From: a virus
Length of the DNA stretch: 32,633 bases
IMG/VR virus record: IMGVR_UViG_3300032285_002350
Location: 1 to 32,633 of that record
Reading direction: 5' to 3' (one strand)
Shown piece by piece: positions 1 through 6,713 of the stretch. The notes beneath the pieces are model-generated. The model was not told where the DNA came from. It saw only the letters and a list, made by a program, of their open reading frames with translations, and made no database searches. A program made the translations under genes and the position numbers. Numbering within the stretch: position 1 is the stretch's first letter; every line of letters starts with the position of its first letter.

Positions 1-59
1 CTTCCACTAGAACCTGAAGATCCGTTTGCTCCGCTGCTTCCACTAGAACCTGAAGATCC
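1..59. repeat. Direct terminal identity, left copy
   Basis: These 59 bases are identical to the last 59 bases of the window (32575-32633). They lie inside the Gly-Ser-Ser coding array. The reading frame is preserved when the copies are collapsed, because 32574 is divisible by three. An exact end overlap of this kind usually marks a circular or circularly permuted molecule. Because the sequence is itself repetitive, a collapsed array is also possible. Confidence 0.85.
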
Positions 60-293
60 GTTTGCTCCGTTTGTTCCGCTGCTTCCACTAGAACCTGAAG
101 ATCCTGACGAACCTGAAGATCCTGATTGACCACTAGAACCCGAAGATCCGTTTACTCCACTGCTTCCACTAGAACCTGAAGATCCGTTTGCTCCGCTGCT
201 TCCACTAGAACCTGAAGATCCTGACGAACCTGAAGATCCGTTTACTCCGCTGCTTCCACTAGAACCTGAAGATCCTGACGAACCTGAAGATCC
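1..293 (-). repeat. Collagen-like Gly-Ser-Ser coding repeat, left part
   Basis: Near-identical units of the type CTAGAACCTGAAGATCC alternate with short linkers (TGACGAA, GTTTGCTCC, TGATTGACC). On the minus strand they encode GSS triplets with GQSG, GANG or GVNG breaks. Conservation at the nucleotide level, not only the protein level, points to recent expansion by slippage or recombination. The array continues at 32310-32633, and a shorter version lies in the other fibre gene near 2430-2545. Confidence 0.9.
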
Positions 294-446
294 GAATATT
301 ACTATTTCTCCGCTATGTGAAATTGCTTTCAGAACATTGTCCTGAGAATATAAACTCACATAACCAAAATCTGGTGTTGCTGGTGTTGTTGTGCTTTGAC
401 CGAATTGTATTTCGCCTTCGCCTTGTAGTTTTAATTTACCTGACAT
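1..446 (-). CDS. Large repeat-rich tail fibre (fibre 2), N-terminal part, runs off the left end
   Basis: This is the first part of a fibre gene that starts with ATG at 446, preceded by an A-rich leader, and leaves the window at base 1. The N-terminal ~50 residues (MSGKLKLQGEGE...) resemble the start of the paralogous fibre at 1011-2792 and probably anchor the protein to the virion. From about residue 51 it becomes a collagen-like Gly-Ser-Ser array with GANG, GVNG and GQSG interruptions. Collapsing the 59-bp identity of the two window ends makes this frame run directly into the open frame at 32633-30384, giving one gene of 879 codons (878 aa). It lies 4 bp after the stop of the 186-aa gene, in the same transcript. 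A virion-surface adhesin role is inferred from architecture. Confidence 0.8.
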   Translation of the reverse strand, partial: MSGKLKLQGEGEIQFGQSTTTPATPDFGYVSLYSQDNVLKAISHSGEIVIFGSSGSSGSSGSSGSSGVNGSSGSSGSSGSSGSSGANGSSGSSGSSGVNGSSGSSGQSGSSGSSGSSGSSGSSGTNGANGSSGSSGSSGANGSSGSSG

Positions 447-450
447 AGTT

Positions 451-1011
451 TTAATTTAATGTAAATGTTATTCCTTCTTCTACTAATACATAACCAGTTT
501 CTGTAATAATCAATGGTTGACATGTATTAGTAATAGGAACCGGTATAATATAAGGTGAGTTAGTATAATCGATAATACAATTATTAGTAACACCTGAATA
601 GAATATAATATTTTTAAAAGCATCATTATCTGAAATATAATCAGTAAAGATGACTTCTGGTGGTGAATAGCTTGCCATAATCATTTGACCTTCGTCGATC
701 AAATAACCTGCGGATGGATCTAAACTTGGTTCGTCTAAATTCCAAACTTTATATGAATAATTTCCCGGAGGAAAAACTTCTAAGATTGCGTTTAAAGGAT
801 CATCAATTGTTCCTTTTTCTACTATACCAATATTGAATTGTACAAATCTATAATTACGTTTAATTATAGTTGGTACAACATAAGACCAATGATTAGTATA
901 AAGTGATTTAAATCCAATTAAAAAGTAATTCCCATAATCGTGTACACTGCTATCGATTGTATCAGCATAAATTGCGAATTGATTACTTCCTCCTATTGCT
1001 AAATTTATCAT
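451..1011 (-). CDS. Fibre-associated protein of unknown function
   Basis: A 186-aa protein rich in beta-strand residues (for example PPGNYSYKVW), with no signal peptide or membrane segment. It is placed between the two large fibre genes. Its ATG overlaps the stop of the upstream fibre by one base (TAATG), so translation is probably coupled, and its own stop lies 4 bp before the start of fibre 2. The sequence suggests a compact beta-sandwich. A structural or chaperone role in fibre assembly or attachment is inferred from position only. I do not recognise a named family. Confidence 0.75.
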   Translation of the reverse strand: MINLAIGGSNQFAIYADTIDSSVHDYGNYFLIGFKSLYTNHWSYVVPTIIKRNYRFVQFNIGIVEKGTIDDPLNAILEVFPPGNYSYKVWNLDEPSLDPSAGYLIDEGQMIMASYSPPEVIFTDYISDNDAFKNIIFYSGVTNNCIIDYTNSPYIIPVPITNTCQPLIITETGYVLVEEGITFTLN

Positions 1012-2792
1012 TATGTACTTAGTAATAATTTGTATGTCGTACCACCGATCTTAATAGGAAGATAACAATTGGATGTGAATGGTCCTCCTGAAAATACTAC
1101 ACTACCTGAATTAATAGTTAAATTAGTATTTGATCCTGCATATAATACGATAGAATCAGAACTTCCAGTAGCACCTGTTGCACCTACAACTATATTATTA
1201 GCTCCATTAGTTATTCCAAATCCTGCAGTTTCTCCTATTAAAATGTTATAACTTCCGTTTGTTACACCGTATCCAGCTTGATATCCAATTGCAACATTAT
1301 GAGATCCTGTTGCATTCAGACCTAATGCTGAATTACCAATAGCAGTATTATTTCCACCAGTTGTATTTGCAGGTAATGCAGCATTACCAATTGCAAGGTT
1401 ATTAGATGTAGTATTATAAAATAAAGCTGAATTACCTATAGCAAGGTTATTATTTCCTGTAACGTTAGTATACAATGAAGATTGACCTATAGCAAAGTTT
1501 GTATATCCTGTTGTATTAGAATATAATGATTGTGCTCCTATTGCTATGTTTCCACCAGTTGCTGATGTATTATTAAATAATGAAGCCTGACCTATTGCAA
1601 CGTTAAATCCAGAAGATGTGTTATTGTATAATGATTGACTTCCAATAGCAACATTATAAATTCCAGTGTTATTGTATAAAGATTGATATCCAACTGAAAC
1701 GTTATCTTGTCCAGCATTATTATGTGCAGAACCTACTCCGATTGCTACGTTTTGAAATCCTCCAGTTCCGTTTAACATTGCATTCAATCCGATCGCAACG
1801 TTGTTAGATCCTGTTGTGTTTGCAAAAAATGCAGATTTACCAATAGCAGTATTATTATATCCTGTTGTGTTGCTATTCATAGCAGCATTTCCAATAGCTG
1901 TATTAGAAGATCCTGTAGTGTTTGCATAAAGAGCATTAGATCCAACACCAGTATTATAAAGTCCTATTGTATTTGAAATTAAAGCATAATATCCTACTCC
2001 AGTATTATAACCTCCTGTTGTATTTACATTTAAAGCATAATAGCCAAGTCCAGTATTATAAATTCCTGTTGTATTTGTAGATAAAGCATGATCTCCTAAA
2101 GCAGTATTTTGTCTTCCATAAGTATTAGCTTCTAAAGCACTAGATCCAATTGCTGTATTACCATCTTCTCTATTACCTTTTAATGCTTGAAATCCAACTG
2201 CTGTACAAGTATCTCCTGTTGTATTAGCTTCAAAAGCTCGATAACCTATTGCAAGATTACCAGCTCCAATTGTATTAGCTGCTGCAGCACTATAACCAAT
2301 TGCAAGGTTAAAAGCTCCAGTTGTATTAGCAGCTAATGCTGAACCATCCATTGAACCAGCAATATTAGAAGTTAAACTTCCACCGCCAAAAGTAAATGCT
2401 GCTGCTGAATTTCCTGATGTTCCAGCACTTCCTGAAGAACCACTTGACCCACTGCTTCCACTAGAACCTGAAGATCCTGATTGTCCGCTAGAGCCTGAAG
2501 ATCCTGATTGTCCGCTAGAACCTGAAGATCCTGAACTTCCATCTGACGAAGTACCCGACGTTCCAGGAAATCCATTATTACCATTAACCCCACTACTTCC
2601 TGAAGATCCACTTGTTGAAGTACCAGTTGATAAAATAGTTACTGTTCCTGTATCGTCTATAATTCTTAATTTCTTATCTGGACCATAGTACAAAGAACCA
2701 AATGTTGAAGCAGGTGTTCCATTACCTCCCGTTGGAGAAGTACTGAATAATACCTGACCTCCTGTTGCACCTAATTTAATTGTTCCTGACAT
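1011..2792 (-). CDS. Repeat-rich tail fibre/adhesin (fibre 1)
   Basis: A 593-aa virion fibre in three parts. Residues 1-60 form an N-terminal attachment region that resembles fibre 2. Residues ~60-130 are a collagen-like Gly-Ser-Ser/Gln/Ala array. Residues ~150-525 hold about 23 copies of an NTTGxxNTAIGxxAL-type repeat with a period close to 17 residues, like the left-handed beta-roll head repeats of trimeric autotransporter adhesins and many phage fibres. A unique tail of about 50 residues follows. By family knowledge such proteins trimerise and bind the host surface. The gene opens late unit 2: a terminator (2840-2864) and a promoter-like motif (2808-2835) lie just upstream, and the leader ends in AACGATAACT before the ATG. 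Its DNA repeats match those of fibre 2, so the two genes could recombine. Confidence 0.85.
   Translation of the reverse strand: MSGTIKLGATGGQVLFSTSPTGGNGTPASTFGSLYYGPDKKLRIIDDTGTVTILSTGTSTSGSSGSSGVNGNNGFPGTSGTSSDGSSGSSGSSGQSGSSGSSGQSGSSGSSGSSGSSGSSGSAGTSGNSAAAFTFGGGSLTSNIAGSMDGSALAANTTGAFNLAIGYSAAAANTIGAGNLAIGYRAFEANTTGDTCTAVGFQALKGNREDGNTAIGSSALEANTYGRQNTALGDHALSTNTTGIYNTGLGYYALNVNTTGGYNTGVGYYALISNTIGLYNTGVGSNALYANTTGSSNTAIGNAAMNSNTTGYNNTAIGKSAFFANTTGSNNVAIGLNAMLNGTGGFQNVAIGVGSAHNNAGQDNVSVGYQSLYNNTGIYNVAIGSQSLYNNTSSGFNVAIGQASLFNNTSATGGNIAIGAQSLYSNTTGYTNFAIGQSSLYTNVTGNNNLAIGNSALFYNTTSNNLAIGNAALPANTTGGNNTAIGNSALGLNATGSHNVAIGYQAGYGVTNGSYNILIGETAGFGITNGANNIVVGATGATGSSDSIVLYAGSNTNLTINSGSVVFSGGPFTSNCYLPIKIGGTTYKLLLST
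1290..2350 (-). repeat. About 23 tandem ~51-bp adhesin-type repeats
   Basis: Each unit encodes about 17 residues with the core N-x-A-I-G-x-x-A-L. The units are diverged at the DNA level, in contrast to the near-identical Gly-Ser-Ser array next to them, so this domain is older or under stronger structural selection. Confidence 0.85.
2430..2545 (-). repeat. Collagen-like Gly-Ser-Ser coding repeat in fibre 1
   Basis: A shorter copy of the array found at the window ends, with the same units (CTAGAACCTGAAGATCC plus TGATTGTCC linkers). It is in direct orientation relative to the array in fibre 2. Homologous recombination between the two would delete or rearrange the 186-aa gene between them. Confidence 0.85.
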
Positions 2793-2807
2793 AGTTATCG
2801 TTTAATA

Positions 2808-2835
2808 TATCTGAGTATGTATTCAGTGAAAACTG
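2808..2835 (-). promoter_or_regulatory. Late promoter-like motif, copy A
   Basis: On the minus strand this reads CAGTTTT-N10-ATACTCAGATA and ends 15 bp before the ATG of fibre 1, directly after a terminator. It matches copy B (17852-17879) at 22 of 28 positions, with the same spacing between the two blocks. Copies C and D share the TTT block and ATA(C/T)TC core at the same distance. It fits a bipartite promoter with a TTT upstream box, but differs from the Bacteroidota consensus TTTG/TAnnTTTG. Confidence 0.55.
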
Positions 2836-2839
2836 ACAT

Positions 2840-2864
2840 AAAAAAAGCCAGAAGAATCTGGCTT
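2840..2864 (-). terminator. Rho-independent terminator after the tail tube gene
   Basis: The minus strand forms an 8-bp stem AAGCCAGA/TCTGGCTT with a 4-nt loop, followed by a run of seven T. It lies between the tail tube gene and fibre 1 and closes late unit 1. Confidence 0.85.
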
Positions 2865-2906
2865 AAAAAACTTTCTATATGCACTTAGAAGTTTTATAAA
2901 TTTCAA

Positions 2907-2923
2907 CGGGGGTGCCCTCGCGA
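2907..2923. repeat. GC-rich repeat, distant copy
   Basis: CGGGGGTGCCCTCGCGA lies in the noncoding stretch between the tail tube stop and the terminator. It closely matches elements in the small terminase region (22463-22481 and 22561-22580) about 19.6 kb away. This copy is noncoding, so the similarity is not simply a shared protein motif. Its GC content stands out against the AT-rich surroundings. Confidence 0.6.
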
Positions 2924-2927
2924 AAAA

Positions 2928-3476
2928 TTATGCTGCGTGGAAAGTAATTCCAGCAAATACTGTTTGAGGAGTTGGAGCCACTTGATACATTGGTTGTGGT
3001 TCTTGAGCAGTTAATGTCATGGTATAACCATTTAAATCACCTACTTGTGTACCAGTTACCGCTGTACCAGCTGTTACTACTGCACCTCTTGTTAAACCTA
3101 TTAGCCAGTAATTTCCGTTGTTATCTTGGAAAATTGCTTTTAAGTTTCTGTTACGTGCAACTAAAAGAAGTTCGTTTCTTTTGTCAGCACTCATTTTTTG
3201 AATATTGAAGGAAAGAGCTTGAGCGAAAAAAGCCGTACCATTAGTGTTGGAGATTGTCCAAGTTTCTGTTGCTTGTGCAACATCCTTAGCTACTTCAAAA
3301 GCGTACATGTTACCAGTTGCACCAGTACTACCAGTGATCTCAGAATGAGTTCCGGTTGCAGATGAAATTGTTAATGTACCGAAGTCAACGTCAGCACCAA
3401 TGTATATCGGACCTTTGACACCACCGATACTATCGATGCAATCTAAAGCTATTCCGTATGTTAAGTTACAAGACAT
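2928..3476 (-). CDS. Probable major tail (tube) protein
   Basis: A 182-aa protein beginning MSCNLTYGIALDCIDSIGG. Its second half (about residues 95-160) has a run typical of Bacteroidota phage tail tube proteins: NELLLVARNRN, then NNGNYWLIGLTRGAVVTAG, then GDLNGYTMTLTAQEPQP. The length, beta-rich composition and position directly after the capsid gene, with a strong leader, suit an abundant structural protein. Its leader (ATAACTAAACAATATG) is nearly the same as that of the capsid gene. A terminator follows. A minor head protein is the main alternative. Confidence 0.7.
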   Translation of the reverse strand: MSCNLTYGIALDCIDSIGGVKGPIYIGADVDFGTLTISSATGTHSEITGSTGATGNMYAFEVAKDVAQATETWTISNTNGTAFFAQALSFNIQKMSADKRNELLLVARNRNLKAIFQDNNGNYWLIGLTRGAVVTAGTAVTGTQVGDLNGYTMTLTAQEPQPMYQVAPTPQTVFAGITFHAA

Positions 3477-3498
3477 ATTGTTTAGTTATTTTTTTAAG

Positions 3499-3526
3499 AA
3501 GAGTGTGACCGATTGATCACACTCTT
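3499..3526. terminator. Hairpin between capsid and tail tube genes
   Basis: A perfect 10-bp stem (AAGAGTGTGA/TCACACTCTT) with an 8-nt loop lies between the capsid stop and the tail tube start. The T-rich flank is better on the plus strand, so on the transcribed minus strand it may only attenuate transcription or protect the 3' end of the capsid message. Confidence 0.65.
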
Positions 3527-3541
3527 TTATTGTTATTCCAA

Positions 3542-4501
3542 TTAAGCTATTGTTGAGATAAATTGGTTTGCAAGTGCTGCAGTACCCATTCTGAATGCTG
3601 CTAAGAACTTCACATTATCTTGAGAAGGATCGTAGTAGAATCTGAATTTATCTTGATCGTCCATTAAACCAGTTCCAAAGAATGCATATTTCTTAGGTCC
3701 TAAGATACATGCTGATTTACCAGATGGATCAACTAAACCAGGAGCTGCAAACACTTTAATGTTTGTACCAGGCCAGATGAATGAATTCTCTGGAGATCCA
3801 GTCACGTTATCGATGTTTGGATATTGTAACAAGATTGAGTTACCTTTTCCTTGTAAAGCTTGAGTTAATACTGAGAATGTTTTGTAAGAAACATAAGCGA
3901 TTAAATCATCTTCTTGTAATACTGCTGGGTTTGCTGCTGCTAAAGCATCAACTACTGCCCAGAAGTTTGCATAAGCTGTAGAAGCTGTCCAAGTTGTAGC
4001 AACGCTAGTTGCAGAAATTGCACCTGCAGCTACTGATGTTTGATAAAGTAAACCATCTAATGTGTTACCGTCACCAGCCCAAACTGTTTGCTCGATGTAC
4101 TTGTTGATGTACTTCACTTTCAAATCGCCAATTGCTTGTTCGAATGGAACAGTCTCTTGGTAACCAGAAGCAGACATTTGAGAAGATAACCAGTATTGTC
4201 TTAGTTCGTTAGGACATAAAGCTTCTTTAAGCATTTTAGTCGCAACAACTAAATTTTGTTGTGTGAAAACTGTAGAGTTTCCTGTAGCACCTCCAGGACC
4301 TGTTTGAGCATCTCCGAATCCGCAAGCGTAATCGATAATGTAAGGAACAGTACCTAAGATGTTGATTGCTGTTGTACCAGCAGTTAACCCAATTCTTTGA
4401 GTTAAGTTTTGTACGGTTTGTGGTTTTAATACCGCTCTAGATACAAGGTCAGTTGATAACTGGTCAGTATAAACGGATAAACCTGAAAGATTAAATGACA
4501 T
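3542..4501 (-). CDS. Major capsid protein
   Basis: A 319-aa protein directly downstream of the prohead protease and scaffold genes, the usual place of the major capsid protein. It has no signal peptide. The N-terminal half carries a Gly/Thr-rich loop (GPGGATGNSTVFTQQNL), and the C-terminal part (residues ~255-319) has the ILGPKKYAFFGTGLMDDQDKFRFYYDPSQ region followed by a hydrophobic FLAAFRMGTAAL segment, as in HK97-fold capsid proteins of Bacteroidota phages. The start is ATG with an A-rich, SD-less leader (AAAAAAATAAAATAACTAAAG). The gap to the scaffold gene is 14 bp. The identification rests on gene order and general features rather than one diagnostic motif. Confidence 0.8.
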   Translation of the reverse strand: MSFNLSGLSVYTDQLSTDLVSRAVLKPQTVQNLTQRIGLTAGTTAINILGTVPYIIDYACGFGDAQTGPGGATGNSTVFTQQNLVVATKMLKEALCPNELRQYWLSSQMSASGYQETVPFEQAIGDLKVKYINKYIEQTVWAGDGNTLDGLLYQTSVAAGAISATSVATTWTASTAYANFWAVVDALAAANPAVLQEDDLIAYVSYKTFSVLTQALQGKGNSILLQYPNIDNVTGSPENSFIWPGTNIKVFAAPGLVDPSGKSACILGPKKYAFFGTGLMDDQDKFRFYYDPSQDNVKFLAAFRMGTAALANQFISTIA

Positions 4502-4515
4502 AGTCTTTAGTTATT

Positions 4516-5154
4516 TTATTTTTTTAGAGAATTTTTCAATTCTTTGAATCTATCTACAATATCGATAGAGTTTTTGTTAGAGAAATCGTGTTTTGCAGAT
4601 TCAGTCATAGTTGAAATTTTAGAAGCTGCTGGTGCTTTAGCAAACTTAGCATAAGATTCTTCCATCTTAGCCATTTTAGCTTTCATCTCAGCCATATCAT
4701 TTACGATAGGTTCGATAGCCATCATTACCTTACTCATAGCTTTTGCAATTTTTTCATCAACTGCATCTTCTTTTTTAGGTGCATTAGGCTCAGATCCATC
4801 AATTGGACCTTTTTCTTCGCCTGCTGCCATTGGTGCTTCACCTGTAGTAGCATCCATTTTAACTTTAGCTGCATCTTTTTCAACTACCTTTTCTACGTCT
4901 TCGGCTGCTTTAGGTTCAACTGAAACGATAGTTCCTTTTTCGTCAACGACGATTGAAGATCCATCTTCTAGAATGTGTTCTCCTGCTGGTGCTGGAGATT
5001 TCGTACCGTCTTCTGCTACTATTTCGATCGCAGATCCAGGTTGGAAATCTTCTGACTCAACTACAGTTACACCATCATCTAGTTTTGCTGTTGCTAACTT
5101 AACATGCAAGCCCAGAACGACACGGATTTGGTTTAATTTGTTCTTGTAATTCAT
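4516..5154 (-). CDS. Probable capsid scaffold/prohead core protein
   Basis: A 212-aa, acidic and Lys/Glu/Ala-rich protein between protease and capsid genes. Residues ~20-85 contain short strands (VVESEDFQPGSAIEIV, EHILEDGSSIVVDEKGTIVSV), a small beta domain often seen at the N terminus of Bacteroidota phage scaffolds. Residues ~130-165 are a heptad-like coiled coil (IEPIVNDMAEMKAKMAKMEE), and the C terminus ends in basic helix (RFKELKNSLKK), a common capsid-binding feature of scaffolds. Upstream is a 74-bp gap with promoter-like motif D and two 13-bp direct repeats. Function is inferred from position and composition. Confidence 0.7.
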   Translation of the reverse strand: MNYKNKLNQIRVVLGLHVKLATAKLDDGVTVVESEDFQPGSAIEIVAEDGTKSPAPAGEHILEDGSSIVVDEKGTIVSVEPKAAEDVEKVVEKDAAKVKMDATTGEAPMAAGEEKGPIDGSEPNAPKKEDAVDEKIAKAMSKVMMAIEPIVNDMAEMKAKMAKMEESYAKFAKAPAASKISTMTESAKHDFSNKNSIDIVDRFKELKNSLKK

Positions 5155-5179
5155 GAGTTTGTTTTATTTTGATTTACGC

Positions 5180-5207
5180 TTTAGAATATGACTATTTAGA
5201 ATATGAC
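5180..5207. repeat. Two 13-bp direct repeats upstream of the scaffold gene
   Basis: TTTAGAATATGAC occurs at 5180-5192 and again at 5195-5207, giving a 15-bp period. On the minus strand each copy contains the ATATTCTAAA core of motif D. This may be a doubled promoter core or a protein-binding site. Confidence 0.7.
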
Positions 5208-5221
5208 ATTTCCTAAATCGA
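5194..5221 (-). promoter_or_regulatory. Late promoter-like motif, copy D
   Basis: On the minus strand this reads ATTT-N10-ATATTCTAAAT, with the TTT block and the ATA(C/T)TC core at the same spacing as in copies A-C. It lies upstream of the scaffold-capsid genes and could boost their expression. It is the most diverged copy. Confidence 0.35.
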
Positions 5222-5228
5222 TTTTTTT

Positions 5229-6302
5229 TTATGAATTAAGAATGCGCATGATTTGCTCAAGTGCTTTCTTTTCGTCTTGTATTTTATCGTAATCTTGTTT
5301 GTCTATAAAATTACCTTCTATAGAAAATCCTTTATACTTACCAGCTTTTACTTCTGCCCAAACTTTAGGATCTGTCACTTTCATTTTAACCATCCAAGTT
5401 CCTGCTGGTACATCTAAATGATAAACAGTATTTGCTTTATCAGTCTTAGGATCTTCAACTAACCAAGATTCGAAAACATAACTGCCACCTGACACGTTAT
5501 CATTATGATCTAAATTCGTTTCACGATTTCTCATCTCAGCCATAAACTTCTGCTGAATACCTGCTATAGTATCTTTAGAGAATTTTACGTAGTACGGGTT
5601 GCCATCTTCGTCTTTCCTGAAAATTTCTAAATCGGGTATCATCGCCGCGCCTACTAGTATTTGCTGATCTTTCTCTACTGCGAATGTTATTTTATCATTC
5701 TTAGCAGACGAAAATGTGGATCTTTTTTCAACTTTACGAAGTTTTTTAGCCTTAATTGGAACGCAATTAGGCACCATTCTACCGTTTAATTCCTTCAATC
5801 CGTAAGCTTCGTACCCTTCATCGCAAGCATCTGCAAGATCTTTATCGTCTGCCATCTTAGTTTTTTTCTTTTTTGGCGCTTGTTCGATGTACGGGGGTAA
5901 ACCTGATGGATCAAAATCAAATTTTTCATCTCCCATGTTCCATCTAATCCATCCGCAAAGTGCATTTGCATTTTCTTCTGCAAGTCCACGTGCTTTTGCA
6001 TCAGCAATACACTGATCCCAAGGATAATCGGCAAACTTTTGTTTAGAATGTTTTTGTTCGTACATAGAAATGCACATTGCAACTGCTTGATCTTGATCTT
6101 TTCCTTCGTTAATCATAGCAGGAACACATCTTCCCATAAAATCTGATTGTGATTCTCCAGCTTTTGGATCTACAAACTTTTCATTACGCATGTAAATCCA
6201 GTATTTTTCCGTAGCTGGTTGATCTACTAAAGCAATTGCTGACACACCTGAATCAAATTCGTCTTCTAGAACTTTAAGCTCTATTACTTTTTTATTTTCC
6301 AT
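5229..6302 (-). CDS. Prohead maturation protease, S78_2 (XkdF-like) domain with N-terminal Cys modules
   Basis: A 357-aa protein. Residues ~215-332 match the XkdF-like serine protease domain: ILVGAAMIPDLEIF, NLDHND with the likely catalytic His266, VFESWLVED, GTWMVKMKVTDPKVW and GFSIEG with the likely nucleophile Ser327. It would cleave scaffold and capsid during prohead maturation. Before the protease lie three short Cys-bearing modules: ~51-79 (DFMGRCVPAMINEGKDQDQA), ~92-119 (DYPWDQCIADAKARG...LCGWIRW) and ~155-182 (ACDEGYEAYGL...VPNCVP). These resemble small modules found scattered in Bacteroidota phage head proteins. The gene overlaps the upstream gene by one base (TAATG). The order protease-scaffold-capsid supports the call. 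Confidence 0.8.
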   Translation of the reverse strand: MENKKVIELKVLEDEFDSGVSAIALVDQPATEKYWIYMRNEKFVDPKAGESQSDFMGRCVPAMINEGKDQDQAVAMCISMYEQKHSKQKFADYPWDQCIADAKARGLAEENANALCGWIRWNMGDEKFDFDPSGLPPYIEQAPKKKKTKMADDKDLADACDEGYEAYGLKELNGRMVPNCVPIKAKKLRKVEKRSTFSSAKNDKITFAVEKDQQILVGAAMIPDLEIFRKDEDGNPYYVKFSKDTIAGIQQKFMAEMRNRETNLDHNDNVSGGSYVFESWLVEDPKTDKANTVYHLDVPAGTWMVKMKVTDPKVWAEVKAGKYKGFSIEGNFIDKQDYDKIQDEKKALEQIMRILNS

Positions 6303-6670
6303 TATTTTAAACTTAATTTATACAACGTGTTAGCTATTAGTTGACAAATTTCATCGATAATATTTTGTAAGAAAGATGTCTGATCTAAATCTTTACGTTG
6401 TGTTTGTACTGCTGCATAAAGCTCTTGAAAATATGCTTTAGTGTCATCAGTTGATATCCAATCTTGTAATTCAAAGTTAGTATATCCTGTGTAAGTACCA
6501 TGAATGCCTTGACATGCTTGAACTAAATCGTCTACTAAAGGAATAATCGAATTGTAGTAATCGTTCATGTTATCATGTTCAGAAAATGATGTTGTCTGTA
6601 AATGAAAGATATGCGCTTGTGTTCTGCTTGAGAACAATAAAGAAGCGAAATCTGCTGTTGTTACTGCCAT
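6302..6670 (-). CDS. Small helical phage protein (Dps/ferritin-like helical bundle, DUF5856-like)
   Basis: A 122-aa, all-helical protein. SSRTQAHIFHLQTTSFSEHD, then YYNSIIPLVDDLVQACQG, resembles a family found next to head genes in marine and other phages whose His/Asp/Glu pattern recalls ferritin-like four-helix bundles. No enzymatic role is shown. It lies between tape measure and protease, is preceded by promoter-like motif C, and ends in a one-base overlap with the protease start. Family assignment is from memory of the motif. Confidence 0.5.
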   Translation of the reverse strand: MAVTTADFASLLFSSRTQAHIFHLQTTSFSEHDNMNDYYNSIIPLVDDLVQACQGIHGTYTGYTNFELQDWISTDDTKAYFQELYAAVQTQRKDLDQTSFLQNIIDEICQLIANTLYKLSLK

Positions 6671-6685
6671 AGTTTTTGTTTTATA

Positions 6686-6713
6686 TATTAGAGTATGAAA
6701 ACTTATAAACGTG
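6686..6713 (-). promoter_or_regulatory. Late promoter-like motif, copy C
   Basis: On the minus strand: CACGTTT-N10-ATACTCTAATA, overlapping the last codons of the tape measure gene and ending 15 bp before the ATG at 6670, the same distance as copy A. It probably gives extra expression of the protease-scaffold-capsid block. Confidence 0.45.

Noticed and set aside
1-293. CRISPR-like array or satellite repeat
   Set aside because: The spacing and units are those of a coding Gly-Ser-Ser tract with an open frame and no unique spacers.
1011-2792. Diversity-generating retroelement acting on the fibre genes
   Set aside because: No reverse transcriptase or template repeat is present; variation in the repeats is explained by expansion and divergence.
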